DNA from: Glebionis coronaria
Taxonomy: Eukaryota > Streptophyta > Magnoliopsida > Asterales > Asteraceae
Assembly: GCA_025667525.1 (NCBI GenBank)
Contig: CM046874.1
Span: forward strand, 278,316,380-278,380,379
Reading direction: 5' to 3'
Length of the DNA stretch: 64,000 bases
Shown here: positions 23,778 to 35,357 of the stretch, piece by piece
How the letters are laid out: each line of letters opens with the position of its first letter
How positions within the stretch are numbered: position 1 is the stretch's first letter
Position numbers and translations under genes: made by a program
Notes under the pieces: model-generated
Databases searched by the model: none
What the model saw: the letters and a program-made list of their open reading frames with translations, nothing else
Told to the model about the DNA's origin: nothing

Positions 23778-25351
23778 TGATGCGTTCATCATAGTTGGAT
23801 TTGGAGAACAAGTTTCAAATTTATAAACACGAATTACCGGATTGACTAAAAACGCACGAGCAAGTATAACCCTTTCGTTTGTGTATAGCTTTTTTGTGAT
23901 AATACCGAGATCATTCACGGGGATTTGGAAAACCTATGATCATTCAAAAATAAAACTATAATCGTTGATTGTAGCAATTGGTGACAAACAAATAACAAGT
24001 AAAATGATGAGATCTGATAATAAGATTAAAGGCAACACTTGGTAAAGACTAGTTTAGGCATCCGTAGTAGTATGATTGTGATGACACGTTTAACAAATAT
24101 GATTATGATAATTAGATGGATAATTCAATCTATTGTTTTCAAAAGCTTTAATCTTTGTCAAGACTTTGGTTAAAGAAAACAAGCATTAGACTTAATCACT
24201 CAATTCAAGACTTAATCCAATTCAACACATTCGATTCACGGTCGTTTCACGAATTTGCTAACACTTATAATTATGTTTCTTGATAATCAAATCTTCTTAA
24301 GAAATGTTCAATACAAAAGATAGCCAATCATAGACAAACCGGCTATGACATATTGATAGAAAATAACCCTTTCGATCTATGAAATCTTTACCAACAAATT
24401 AAGTTTTGATAACATTTTTCACATGAAACATAAGTACTAATGGTTCAAAGGAAAGCTTGACATTAAAATAAACATAAATCACCATCACAACCACTACTTC
24501 ATACCACAAACATCATCCTACCAAGTGTAGAATGAGATTTAGCTACTCATAACAAACAATGAAATAAACTCTGAAATAATAGTCTTATAAGTCATAATCA
24601 AGAGCCCTACAAAGTGGAAATATGTTGCTAATGATTAGGGTAATGATCCCTAAGAGTTTCATAATGTTAACTTTGCTTTTCGGACTCCAAAAGTGACTTT
24701 TCTTGCACCACCTTGCTCAAATCCGGGAATTGAGGTTTAGACAAGGTTGAGAGAGTGATTTTGTGGTTATGAAAGATATTATGAGATGATGTGAATAGAT
24801 ATATGTTACATGACCCTAAGGGTCTTATTTATAAGCAAAATTGAAGGCATAGAGTGAATGCATGTATTGGAACCGAAGACAAATGCTTGGAGCCAAAGGA
24901 TGTCTAGAACTTTCTTCTATGATCTTGTGTGTTCTCCCATAAGCTTGCATGAATGTAGACACAAATTCTGCCTACACAAATGTGGGTAGCAACTTGAATC
25001 CTGCTGGTGGCAACTTGGATGAGTTTTGCCAGTGGCGACTTTATTTCTGTTGGTGACAACTTCATGCTGAGTGACTTGTATGCTCCTTGGAAACACTTGT
25101 TCTTGCACCCGAAATTGATCTTTAACGGCTTGTAACTTGTACACGGGTCTTGAACTTGACTAGGATTCTTTGTACTTGTACTAATCTCCATATTTGCGTT
25201 GTTTTACACTTCATTCCTGCAATTGGCTACACAAAGACTTGCAAACACAATTGGGCATAAATATGCACAAAAGTATCATAGATATAACCAATATACATGT
25301 ACAAAAGTACGGATAACGCTCCCAAAAACATGTTTGATTTGGGCGTTATCA
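23778..25351 (-). repeat. 3' LTR of element II
   Basis: 1574 bp. On the minus strand it starts TGATAACGCCC and ends GAACGCATCA. It is a direct repeat of 32349-33922. The minus-strand open frame at 24904-25191 is also present in the other LTR (33475-33762) but resembles nothing I recognise; it is probably fortuitous. Confidence 0.92.
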
Positions 25352-26374
25352 AATTCCCTCACACTTAAGTTTTGCTTGCCCTCAAGCAAGAAGAAAAGAA
25401 AATTAAATCCAAAGGTACATGTATTTTATAAAATTTCGATGCGAGTCTACCAAGTACAAGTACAAGATAAAACTCATCGACTTAAGTTTTTAAGGTTGAA
25501 AATTGAGATATCAAGTCAATACCCATAAAAATATAGAAAGTCTTTTATTTCTAACTACGCTTATAACATATGAATTGAAGCAACATGTATCCCGACTTAG
25601 CACATTGGCTAATCGATACCTTTTATTTCTTCTTCTTCCTTCAAGTTCATAACATTATAGCTCATTGGCTATTTATTTGTATTTTTGACTTTTTTCTTTC
25701 TTTTTTTTATATATTTTTCTTGGCTAAAACTCCTAGCCATGGATCAACATACTTACAAAGTTCACGTTGTATTGACAAACATGAACTTGCAACTTTCTCC
25801 TAATTTTTTTTTTGGATTTTTCTTCTACTATTTGAGACTTTGACTTGGGTAAGTTTGACATAAAAATATATCTCAAATTTTCAAAAATTACCGATTGGAT
25901 AATTTCTTAATTATTTATATACATTTGCTTGAAACTTTTTATTTACGAGGACAAACAAGAACAAAAATTTTAAAATAGCCAAAAAATATGGCAGTTAAGC
26001 ATCTTTTTTCTCGATTTCTCTACAACCCCCTCACACTTAAGTTTAGCATTGTCCTCAATGTTATGAAACTGAACAAAAGTATAGGAAATAAGAGAAAAAC
26101 CAGAATCACGGGCATATCATATATCATACAAGAGTCTTGTTTTCGCCTTCAACTTGCGGTACCTACAAAAAGATAAAACACACAAAAATACGAAAACACT
26201 CTATTTTTTGTTTTTATAGGTTTTTATAAAAGCAACACATGCTACACCCCCTCACACTTAAGAAAAACATTGGTTAAAAATTGTGGGGTGTAAGCATGAA
26301 TTTATTTTAAAAAGGAAAATCACACTTAAAAATTTTAAAACACACGGGTTGCCTCCCGAGAAGCGCTTATTTTA
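25352..26374 (-). other. 3' non-coding region of element II with three PPT-like tracts
   Basis: No gene supported. On the minus strand the motif CTTAAGTGTGAGGG appears three times: beside the LTR (25352-25367), at 26026-26041 and at 26246-26262. The middle one is preceded by the hairpin motif CATTGAGGACAATG (about 26047-26062). The tract next to the LTR is the likely functional primer for plus-strand DNA. Confidence 0.65.
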
Positions 26375-27100
26375 TTATCGAGTCATCAGCCTGACTCGTA
26401 CTTCTTTGTATTTTTCTTCATTTTTATCGAGTGGAAAATGTTCACTCCACTCATCATGGTATAGCTTAACACGGTGTCCATTAACAATGAAGCTTCCTGC
26501 ATTCTTGTCATACAGTTCAACATAACCGAACGGGTATCCATGTTTTACTATAAAAGGACCGTACCACCTTTGTTTAAGCTTTGGAGCTTTGAATTTATAT
26601 CGCATATTAAACAACAGAACTTTGTCTCCTTTCTTGAATTCTTTTCGGATTCGAAGTTTCTTGTCATGATAAGCTTTGGTACGTGCTTTGTATAATTTGG
26701 AATTCTCATAAGCTTGGAGTCTTAATTCATCGAGTTCATGCAATTGCAAGAATCCGTTTTCTCCAACGATTTTGAGATAGGGATTACAGCTTCTCAATGC
26801 CCAAGAATCACGATTCTCGATTTCAAAGGGCAAGTGACACGTTTTACCGTACAATAAACGATAAGGTGTTGTGCCAATTGGTGTCTTATAAGTTGTTCGG
26901 AATGCCCATTGAGCGTCGTCAAGTTTCCTTGACCAGATGGAAGGATTGTCCTTAACAGTCTTTTCGAGTATTCGTTTTAAGGCTCTGTTGGTATTCTCAA
27001 CTTGTCCACTTGTTTGTGGATGATATGCGGTGGCAAAATGATGGGTGACTCCATAACGCTTTAAGATTTTCTCCATTTGCTTGTTATAAAAATGGGAACC
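26375..27100 (-). pseudogene. Integrase C-terminal half of element II
   Basis: The frame of about 233 codons is in phase with the upstream pol frame and separated from it only by TGA (27101-27103, minus strand), where Arg would be expected after ISD. It contains [20 protein letters not shown] with the third catalytic acid, the block WAFRTTYKTPIGTTPYRLLY, and the C-terminal DNA-binding part (KQRWYGPFIV). It ends at a normal stop. Confidence 0.85.
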
Positions 27101-28955
27101 TCAATCGCTAATTAAAGCTTTCGACATTCCATAACGAGAGAAAAGCTTTTTCAGAAAATTGATTACGGCTCGTGAATCGTTCGTAGGTAAAGCTTCAGTT
27201 TCGGCCCATTTGGACACGTAATCAATAGCGACTAAGATATATTCGAACTTATGAGATTTGGGAAAGGGTCCCATGAAACCAATTCCCCATACGTCGAATA
27301 TCTCGCTAACTTGGATGCTGTTTTGAGGCATCTCATCTCTTCGTGAGAGGCTACCAGTACATTGGCAATCATCACAATTTTCGGCTAGAGTATAGGCCTC
27401 TTTAAAAGTTGTTGGCCAATAGAAACCAGCATCAAACACTTTTTTCGCGGTGGTGGAAGGACCATAACGTCCCTCAGTAGGGCCATGATGACATTCATCA
27501 AGGATCTTTCTTGTTTCCGCACCATAAACACATATCCTAATCATGCCATCGGGGCATACCTTGAAAAGGTAGGGATCTTCCCAGAAATAGTGTTTTAGGT
27601 CGGAAAAGAATTTACATCGTTGGTGATAGGTTAAACCTTTTCTTAGAATTCTTCCAACGAGGTAATTTGCAAAATCTACAAACCACAGAGATTCGTCCGT
27701 AGAGATTTGCATAAGAGTTTCATCGGGAAAATAGTCATCGATATCTTCGTCCTTTAACTCTTCTATGTTTGGATTTTCAAGTCGCGATAAACGATCGGTT
27801 GTGACGTTTTCAGCTTCTTTCTTATTTTGAATTTCGATGTCAAATTCTTGGAGTAGTAAAATCCATCTAATAAGACGCGGCTTAGCATCTTGTTTAGAGA
27901 ATAGGTATTTCAACGCGGAATGATCTGTGAATACAATCGTTTTCGACAACACGAGATAGGATCGAAATTTGTCAAAAGCAAAAACTACGGCAAGTAGTTC
28001 TTTCTCGGTGATCGTGTAGTTGAGCTGCACGCTATTTAGAGTTTTGCTCGCAAAATGTATAGGACGGATATGTTTTCCTTCGCGTTGTCCTAATACGGCT
28101 CCTACAACAAAATCGCTTGCATCACACATAAGTTCAAACGGTCGCGACCAATCCGGTGAAACCATGATCGGTGCATTCGTTAACTTGTATTTAAGCTTTT
28201 CAAATGCCCTTATGCATTCTTTGTTGAAATCAAATACTATGTCTTTTTCAAGGAGTTTGGTCATCGGTCTAGCGATTTTGGAAAAGTCTTTTATGAATCG
28301 GCGGTAGAATCCCGCATGACCTAGAAAACTTCTAATGGCTTTAACGTTGGTGGGTGGTGGTAATTTGGATATCACTTCGATCTTGGCCTTGTCTACTTCC
28401 AATCCGGCTCGGGAGACTTTGTGTCCAAGCACAATTCCTTTAGTCACCATAAAGTGACATTTCTCCCAATTTAGCACGAGATGAGCTTGTTTGCATCGGA
28501 TGAGCATGTGCTCTAGGTTAAAAAGGCAAGACTCGAATGAGTTTCTGAAGACTGAGAAATCATCCATGAAAACTTCCATGGATACTTCGATCATGTCTTG
28601 AAAGATCGCGATCATACACCTTTGAAAAGTCTCAGGTTCATTGCAAAGACCAAAAGGCATACGGCTATAAGCAAACGTTCCAAAAGGACACGTAAAATTG
28701 GTCTTGTCTTGATCGGATGATTCGATAGGTATTTAGAAATATCCGGAAAAGCCATCGAGAAAACAAAAGAATTTGTTCCCCGCTAGTCTTTCCAACATTT
28801 GGTCCATGAATGGTAGAGGAAAATGATCTTTCCGTGTGGCATCATTTAATTTACGGTAATCAATACACACACGCCAACCGGTAACGGTTCTTGTAGGAAC
28901 AAGTTCGTTATGTTCGTTGGTCACAACAGTCATTACTCCTTTCTTAGGAACGCAG
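27101..28955 (-). pseudogene. pol: RT, RNase H and integrase N-terminal half of element II
   Basis: One frame, cut only by TAA at 28733-28735, where a Gln codon is expected (GYF then IPIES). RT has GWRVCIDYRKLNDATRKDHF and catalytic FMDDFSVF. RNase H has [14 protein letters not shown] and [10 protein letters not shown]. Integrase follows with [11 protein letters not shown] and CDDCQC; the second zinc His is Arg. The first catalytic Asp, expected in GIDFMGPF, is Gly (codon at 27278-27280), so the integrase would be inactive even without the stops. The frame starts at a frameshift near 28955, inside the SPWVSP block. Confidence 0.87.
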
Positions 28956-29604
28956 TAATAGGACTAACCCAAGGACTATCTTCTATGGAAAAGATGATTC
29001 CTGCTTCAAGGAGTTTGATTACTTCGGCTTTTACAATCTCCTTCACGTTTGGGTTAAGTCGATGTTTCCTCTAAATAATGGGCTTGGCATCGTCTTCAAG
29101 ATTGATCTTGTGTTTGCAAAATTGCGAATCAATCCTTGGTATATCGGATGTTTTCCATGCAAACGCTTCTTTATGGTTTTCGAGCATAGAAACAAGGCGT
29201 TTCTTCTGATCTTCCTTGAGTGAGGCTGAGATCATCACCGGAAGGAGTGAATCCTTCTCTAGATAAGCGTACTCGAGATGTTCGGGAAGATATTGCAATT
29301 CAAGATCCGTCGGTGGATCATAAATTGATTTGTGAACTATAAAGTTCGACTTCGAAGGCAAAACTTCGAAGGGTTTGTTTTCCTCTTCTTCGAGAGTCAC
29401 TTCAGAATCAAGGGCCATGAATACTTCGAAGTCACGATCACGATCGGTATCGCTAATCTTTTCCGAAGTTGTTTGGAATGGTGCGTTGTCATCAAGCAAT
29501 GCATCCAACTCTTCTTCCGTTACTTCATCGATAACATCCATGCGGAAGCATGTGCCATCATTAGAATGAGAATGTTGCATAGCTTTATCGACTAAGAATG
29601 TGAC
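28956..29604 (-). pseudogene. Protease-RT linker and RT N-terminus of element II
   Basis: This holds an acidic spacer rich in Asp and Glu, then the segment PPTDLELQYLPEHLEYAYL and the start of RT (SQFCKHKI, then SPWVSP). A TAG at 29071-29073 stands where element I has Gln. It is in phase with the protease frame, from which the TGA at 29605-29607 separates it. It corresponds to about residues 150-370 of the element I pol frame. Confidence 0.8.
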
Positions 29605-30062
29605 TCAATCGTCACCAACTCCAAGGTTGATTTCTTTATTCTTCACACGAATGATAGCATCGGCGGTGTGCAAGAATGGTCGTCCTAAAATGAGTGGGGC
29701 GTGATGGTCTTCCTCCATTTCAAGGATTACGAAGTCGGCGAGAAATATGAATTTGCCAACTTGAACAAGCATGTTCTCGGTTATCCCAATGGGATATTGG
29801 TAAGTGTGGTTAGCCAAACGTATACTCATACTTGTAGGTTTCAAAGTATTGTTTGAAAGATTCTTGTATAATGAGTATGGCATAAGATTGATACTCGCGC
29901 CTAAATCGGTCAAGGCGTGACATTCAATGTTGTTGGCTAGAGTACATGGTATGAGAAAGGTTCCCGGATCTCCAAGCTTTGGTGGAAGTTTGCTTTACAA
30001 GGCTGCAGAACATTCTTCATTCAGAAACGCAGCAGAGATTTGCTCCGTCTTACTATGGTTGC
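29605..30062 (-). pseudogene. Aspartic protease of element II
   Basis: It would process the gag-pol polyprotein. Read on the minus strand: KLGDPGTFLIPC, then ALTDLGASINLMPYS with the catalytic Asp, a middle block with VQVGKFIFLADFVILEM, and the LILGRPFL block close to the C-terminus. TGA at 29605-29607 ends the frame. A TAG separates it from the preceding linker near 30005. It is of normal family length. Confidence 0.8.
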
Positions 30063-31640
30063 TCACAAGATCTTTAAGGAATTTCCATAGTTGGGCATGC
30101 CGGTTAAGATATCAACAAGGGGAACGTTGATCTTAACTTCTTTGATTATCTTGAGGAATTTGGCATTACGAACCTCCATCTTTTCCTTTCGTAGGCGTCG
30201 AGGATATGGAATTTTGGGTGTATATGCCTTTGGTGTTGGTGTTGGAATGGGTGTTGTTTGCTTTGGTTTTGGTTTGGAAGGAGGAACGGTTTCTCCCTTC
30301 TCGCCCTCATCAGCCTCATCTTCACTTTCATCGGTCAAAAAGTGGGAGCATTGGCATTTGGGTTTTGTTGTGGATCATAAATCAGCCCACTCCTTGTGAA
30401 CACGACATTCACATGTTAATTACGGGAGGAGGGTGGGTGATATGGTTTATCCATAGATGGTTTTGGGTTTGTTTGAGTGTTGATTGGCAACGAACCACTT
30501 GGTCGATTGGCTAATTGGTCGGTGATTCGACCGATCTTGGTTTCGAGATCACTAATAGTGGCGGTGTGGTGTCTTTGTCCTCTTTCAACGTTGGCTTTGA
30601 GATCAAAGAATTGGTTCTTAATGAACGTATTTGTTGATTTTTGAGATTCTATGAAAGCTAACAACGTTTTTCCTAAGTTCGATCCTTCGGGTTTCTTCTC
30701 GGTTGATGGAACGGAATTATCGTTCTCACGAGGTTGTGAGTTATGATTTTCGTTTTTGGGGTACTCACGCCAAGTGCCTGGGTTTCTACCGTAGTAGTTA
30801 CCTAGATAACCACCTACTCGGTATCCTTGGGCGTAGTTTGCTTCTTGTGGTGGTTCTCTTATTGGTGTGTCATCACACTCAGTAGATGGGTGTGGTCCTC
30901 CACAAAGAGTACATTCTCATCACATATCTTTCATTTCGTCTTTGATAGTTTTGAATTGCGAGTCGAATTTAGATGTGAGAGCGTCCATCTTTTCCATGAG
31001 TTTAGAATTTTCGCTACTTTCAACGAAAGCAGCGGTTTTCTTGAAAGGTTTGGAACGGTTATCTTTGGACCAATCAAGTTTTAAGAGAACTCATTCCTCG
31101 ATCAATTGATATGCTTCGTTGGGAGTCTTATAGAGAAAGAGTCCACCGACTTTAAGGATTGCTTGCGTCGGTTCATTGAGACCATGATAAAAGATTTAGA
31201 TGATGGTTCCTTTTAATAAACGATGTCCATGACAACTACGAAGTAGGTATTTCATTCGGTTCCACACATCAATGAGTGTTTCTTGTGGAATTTGGGCGAA
31301 ACCTCGGATTTCTCCCATGAGTCTTTCGTACATGGCGGGTGGAAAGAAACGGCTAAAAAAAGCGGTTCTCATTTGTTCCCATGTTTCAATGGTACCGAGC
31401 GTCAACTCATTATACCAAACTCTTGCATCTCCGGATAGAGATGATGGGAAGAGTTTGAGTTTTATAGCGTCTACATCGACTTCGGATCCATATCGGAACA
31501 TGCCACATATCTCTATGAATTCGGCTATGTGCTTATGCGGATCGTCCCGTGTACGACCGTCAAATTAGCGGTCTTTGATCATTGAAAGGTGATGACCTTT
31601 CACGGTAAAGTTTTCTCCAAGCTCAACTTAAACAATAGCA
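30063..31640 (-). pseudogene. gag: gag and gag-protease linker of element II
   Basis: The N-terminal part has FDGRTRDDPHKHIAEFIEICG, and the gag domain includes SLSGDARVWYNEL and FFSRFFPP (31196-31501). A zinc knuckle CTLCGGPHPSTEC (CX2CX3HX4C) is readable at about 30875-30915 on the minus strand, in the same pattern as element I. An 82-codon frame (30416-30664) and a Pro-rich linker ending PYPRRLRKEK (30063-30338) follow. Several stops, for example after KDR near 31566 and after KGTII at 31196, break the frame. The exact start is not clear; it lies near 31640 or upstream. Confidence 0.75.
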
Positions 31641-32324
31641 GCCCCAAGGGTAGTTGCTACTACTCGGTGGCTGCCCACATGGATTGATCGTCGACCATTG
31701 GGAATGGTAGATCGTTAAATGGGTTATAGACAACAAATGAGTCTAAGAGATTATCAAACGATGGGTTTTTGGAATTCGGTTTTCAAAAGAAACATAGGGT
31801 TGCTTCTTTCGAGATTGATGAATATAACGTTCGGGATCGGTAAATGGACTAATCATTTCTTGACCGGAAGAACCTGTGTTCATTCAAGTCTTGAAGAACT
31901 TTTGAAAAACACTACAAGTAACAAAAACAAAAACAAAAACAAAAACAAACAAAATACTACTAATAGGAAAATAAGTAAATAAGAAATTAAATAATCCAAA
32001 CAAAATAAAAACATAAATTTTTTTTTTTTATTTATTTTTTGTTTTTTTTACTTTTCACGCTTTTGCCGGCGGCAAAATGGTGTTGCCGGTCGGCAAAAGC
32101 TGATCTTTGTTGGAGTTGCCGGCGACAGAATTACTTTGCCGGGCGGCAAAAGTGCTTATGTGATGAACTTGCCGGCGACAAGTCTGTTTTGCCGGCGGCA
32201 ATACTGACTTGGCTGCAAAAATTTGATTTTTTTTTTACTTTTTGATTTTTGGGATTTTTTGGAAATAAGAACGCTACAATGGGTTTGATTATAGGATGAT
32301 TTTGAAACTAAGAACACAATCAAA
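31641..32324 (-). other. 5' leader of element II, with an (AAAAC) run and a GC-rich palindrome array
   Basis: No gene supported. It contains an ACAAAA repeat at about 31918-31950, long A/T runs and, at 32061-32219, the array listed separately. It lies between PBS and gag, where genomic RNA would carry packaging or dimerisation signals. Confidence 0.6.
32061..32219 (-). repeat. Three 53-bp units, each with two TTGCCGGCGGCAA-type palindromes
   Basis: Six GCCGG cores begin at 32065, 32085, 32118, 32138, 32171 and 32191, so spacing alternates exactly 20 and 33 bases. Best palindromes: TTTTGCCGGCGGCAAAA (32061-32077) and TTTGCCGGGCGGCAAAA (32135-32151). Spacers between cores are diverged. The block is far more GC-rich than its surroundings. 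Confidence 0.8.
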
Positions 32325-32342
32325 TCCCCGGCAACGGCGCCA
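32325..32342 (-). other. Primer-binding site of element II (tRNA-Asp type)
   Basis: On the minus strand TGGCGCCGTTGCCGGGGA follows the LTR end after a short spacer. This is the usual tRNA-Asp-complementary sequence of Athila/Tat elements. Confidence 0.88.
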
Positions 32343-32348
32343 AAAACT

Positions 32349-33922
32349 TGATGCGTCCGTCGTGGTTGGATTTGGAGAACAAGTTTTAAATTTATAAACA
32401 CGAATTACCGGATTGACTAAAAACGCACGGGCAAGTATAACCATTTTGTTTGTGTATAGCTTTTATGTGTAATACCGAGATCGTTCACGGTGATTTGGAA
32501 AACCTATGATCATTCAAAAATAAAACTATAATCGTTGATTATAGAAATTAGTGACAAACAAATAACAAGTAAAATGATGAGATTTGATAATAAGATTAAA
32601 GGCAACACTTGGTAAAGACTAGTTTAGGCATCCGTAGTGGTATGATTGTGATGACACGTTTAACAAATATGATTATGGTAATTAGATGGATAATCTAATC
32701 TATTGTTTTCAAAAGATTTAATCTTCGTCAAGACTTTGGTTAAAGAAAACAAGCATTAGACTCAATCACACAATTCAAGACTTAATCCAATTTCAACACA
32801 TTCGATTCACGGTCGTTTCACGAATTTGCTAACACTTATAATTATGTTTCTTGATAATCAAAACTTCTTAAGAAATGATCAATACAAAAGATAGCCAATC
32901 ATAGACAAACCGGCTATGACTTGTTGATAGAAAATAACCCTTTTGACCTATGAAATATTTACCAACAAATTAAGTTTTGATAACAATTTTCACATGAAAC
33001 ATAAGTACTAATGGTTCAAAGGAAATCTTGACATTGAAATCAACATAAATCACCATCACAACCACTACTTCATACCACAAACATCATCCTACCAAGTGTA
33101 GAATGAGATTTAGCTACTCATAACAAACAATGAAATAAACTCTAAAATAATAGTCTTATAAGTCATAATCATGAGCCTTACAAAGTGAAAATATGTTGCT
33201 AATGATTAGGGTAATGCTCCCTAAGAGTTTCATGATGTTAACTTTGCTTTTTGGACTCCAAAAGTGACTTTTCTTGCACCACCTTGCTCAAATCCGGAAA
33301 TGGAGGTTTGGACAAGGTTGAGAGACTTATTTTGTGGTTATGAAAGATATTATGAGATGATGTGAAGAGATATATGTTACATGACCCTAAGGGTCTTATT
33401 TATAAGCAAAAATGAAGGAATGGAGTGAATGCATGGCTTGGAGCCAAAGACAAATGCTTGGAGCCAAAGGAAGTCTAGAACTTTCTTGTATGATCTTGCG
33501 TGTTTTCCCATAAGCTTGCATTAATGTAGACACAAATTCTGCCTACACAAATGTGGGTGGCAACTTGAATTCTACTGGTGGCAACTTGGATGAGTTTTTC
33601 CAGTGGTGACTTTATTTTTGCTGGTGGCATCTTCATGCTGAGTGACTTGTATGCTCCTTGGAAACACTTGTTCTTGCACCCGAAATTGATCTTTAACGGC
33701 TTGTACCTTGTACACAGGTCTTGAACTTGACTAGGATTCTTCGTACTTGTACTAATCTCCATATTTGCGTTGTTTTACACTTCATTCCTTCAAATGGCTA
33801 CACAAAGACTTGCAAACACAATTGGGCACAAATATGCACAAAAGTATCATAGATATAACCAATATACATGTACAAAAGTACGGATAACGCTCCCAAAAAC
33901 ATGTTGGATTTGGGTGTTATCA
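32349..33922 (-). repeat. 5' LTR of element II
   Basis: 1574 bp, a direct repeat of 23778-25351. On the minus strand it starts TGATAACACCC and ends GGACGCATCA. Confidence 0.92.
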
Positions 33923-33927
33923 ATAAA
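33923..33927. other. Target-site duplication of element II (right copy)
   Basis: ATAAA, matching 23773-23777. Confidence 0.85.
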
Positions 33928-33953
33928 CAATGCCCAAAAGTACATGGAGTACT

Positions 33954-34319
33954 TTAAAAACCCGATAAACATATATCAGGGTCAAAGATAGCGTCCTCGT
34001 TTTCGAATGAAAGACGAAACAACGCTACTCCAACCAAAAACCCGAGAGGGTCAAAGAAAATAGATGAAAAGAAATAGAAGGGTGGGACAATGGGTGGGGC
34101 ACTAAAATAATGAGCTACTCGAGGTAGATTCACACCAAGCAAATAGATATGATTTCCATTTATTGCATCGGTGGAAGACCGAGATTTCCCTTTACAAGCA
34201 ATTCCGGGATCGAATATCTCGTCCTCAGTGGAGAAATGTGAGGGAACATAAGGGGCTTCCCCCACACTAGATCCACACAAAGCATCGTCAAAAGGAGTAG
34301 ACGAGCTTGTAGTACTCAA
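33954..34319 (-). pseudogene. C-terminal part of the unrecognised coding segment of element III
   Basis: The open frame of about 121 codons includes FSTEDEIFDPGIACKGKSRS, NGNHIYLLGVNLPRVAHYF and a hydrophobic FYFFSSIFFDPLGFLVGVALF, and ends NEDAIFDPDICLSGF. It has no RT, RNase H or integrase motif. The phrase IFDPGI/IFDPDI appears twice. The stop lies about 30 bases from the conserved 3' region. I do not recognise the family. It could be the end of a single long protein that began with gag and protease. Confidence 0.5.
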
Positions 34320-35357
34320 TGAACGTGGCGATGACGGAGTTAGACTTGTAGAAAAATCTTTTACACCAATTTTAAAATCTTTTCATTTTTCATCGTTTAA
34401 AAACTCTTTATGAAAACCCGATTGAATTATGTCGAAAATATTTGGCGTTTCTAAGACGATGTTAGGCACACTAAAAATTCTCACATTTAAGTCGCGGGTG
34501 GGGGGTGATGGATTGTATAAGTTCTCAAAACGTTTATCAGCAAAGAACACCGCCCCCCGGGGACAACATATTCGTCATCCTCATGATCGTGAATCTCATA
34601 AATTTCTTCATCATAGATAGGCTTGTCAAACTAAGGTTTGTCATTCCCCTCATTGAGGATTTTAGAAACTCTCTCGAAAAGATCACGGTCAAGCACAACA
34701 GCATCATTCTTTTCTGGGGATCGTTGATAAGTTAGATCCTTACGAATGTGGTAAAAGTCATTCTCCATTGAGGAGTATTGATTCGATAACTCCTCGAGAA
34801 TGGGATTTTGGGTCACGTGAGTTGGTTCGTCATCGAAAATAAGACGTTCCAACTCATCAAGTTCATCCTCGATTTTGGAAAAATCAACCTCACTTGTAGG
34901 TGAAAGTGGAGGAAAAAGAGCTAGCTCTCGTTCGATAATTTCCTCAATCTGGGGATCAAACTCATAATCATCGTACTTCCCATGTAAAGAGGTCTTCTTA
35001 GGAGAATCCTTAAAAATGGCTTTTGGATTTTGAAGCACGTGATTAATTTTGGGCAAAATCGCCATCATCATCATCATCAAAGAAAGAGTCGATATGAGCA
35101 CTCACAACCATGGTCTTACAAGCCCTAGGGCTATGCTTAGGTGACTTTTCAATGACGAGAGGATTGATTTTGATAAAACCTTTAGCCTCAACAGGTGTTG
35201 GGATAGGAAATAGAGGCACTTCAATGGAATTACAAGTTGAAGCCTCAAAGACGTGGTCCTTCGATGGTGGTGAAGACGAGTCCATTTTGGTCATTTTCGT
35301 GATGGCACTAACGTCGCCCTTCGGAATAGGTTGTTCACTTGTTTCACCGAATATATC
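34320..35357 (-). pseudogene. Acidic segment of element III in place of RT
   Basis: It follows protease directly. Two overlapping frames (35043-35294 and 34631-35101) read as one protein through a frameshift near 35045. The first has FPIPTPVEAKGFIKINPLV and an Asp run (FFDDDDDGDF). The second is rich in Glu and Asp (FSKIEDELDELERLIFDDEP, ENDFYHIRKDL) and may form helices. Below 34631 the reading continues in pieces to about 34480. None of the RT blocks conserved in elements I and II can be found on either strand. The function is unknown. Confidence 0.5.

Larger units (their letters stand above)
23778..33922 (-). mobile_element. Element II: complete Athila-like Ty3/gypsy element
   Basis: 10,145 bp with two LTRs of equal length (1574 bp), a 5-bp duplication (ATAAA), a tRNA-Asp type PBS and a purine tract beside the 3' LTR. 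The minus-strand order is gag, protease, RT, RNase H, integrase and about 1 kb of 3' non-coding sequence. The reading is broken by a handful of stops and one clear frameshift, fewer than in element I, and the LTRs look very similar, so this insertion is relatively young. It sits in the 3' part of element III. Confidence 0.9.

Noticed and set aside
24904..25191. Minus-strand open frame of 95 codons, repeated at 33475-33762
   Set aside because: It lies inside both LTRs of element II, so its repetition is due to the LTR. No recognisable domain.
31918..31950. ACAAAA repeat as a possible CRISPR-like or telomeric array
   Set aside because: Simple A-rich microsatellite with no spacers; the sequence is plant nuclear.
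34320..34500. Search for RT motifs in element III
   Set aside because: No FMDD, YRKLN or comparable block on either strand. The segment is therefore not called pol.
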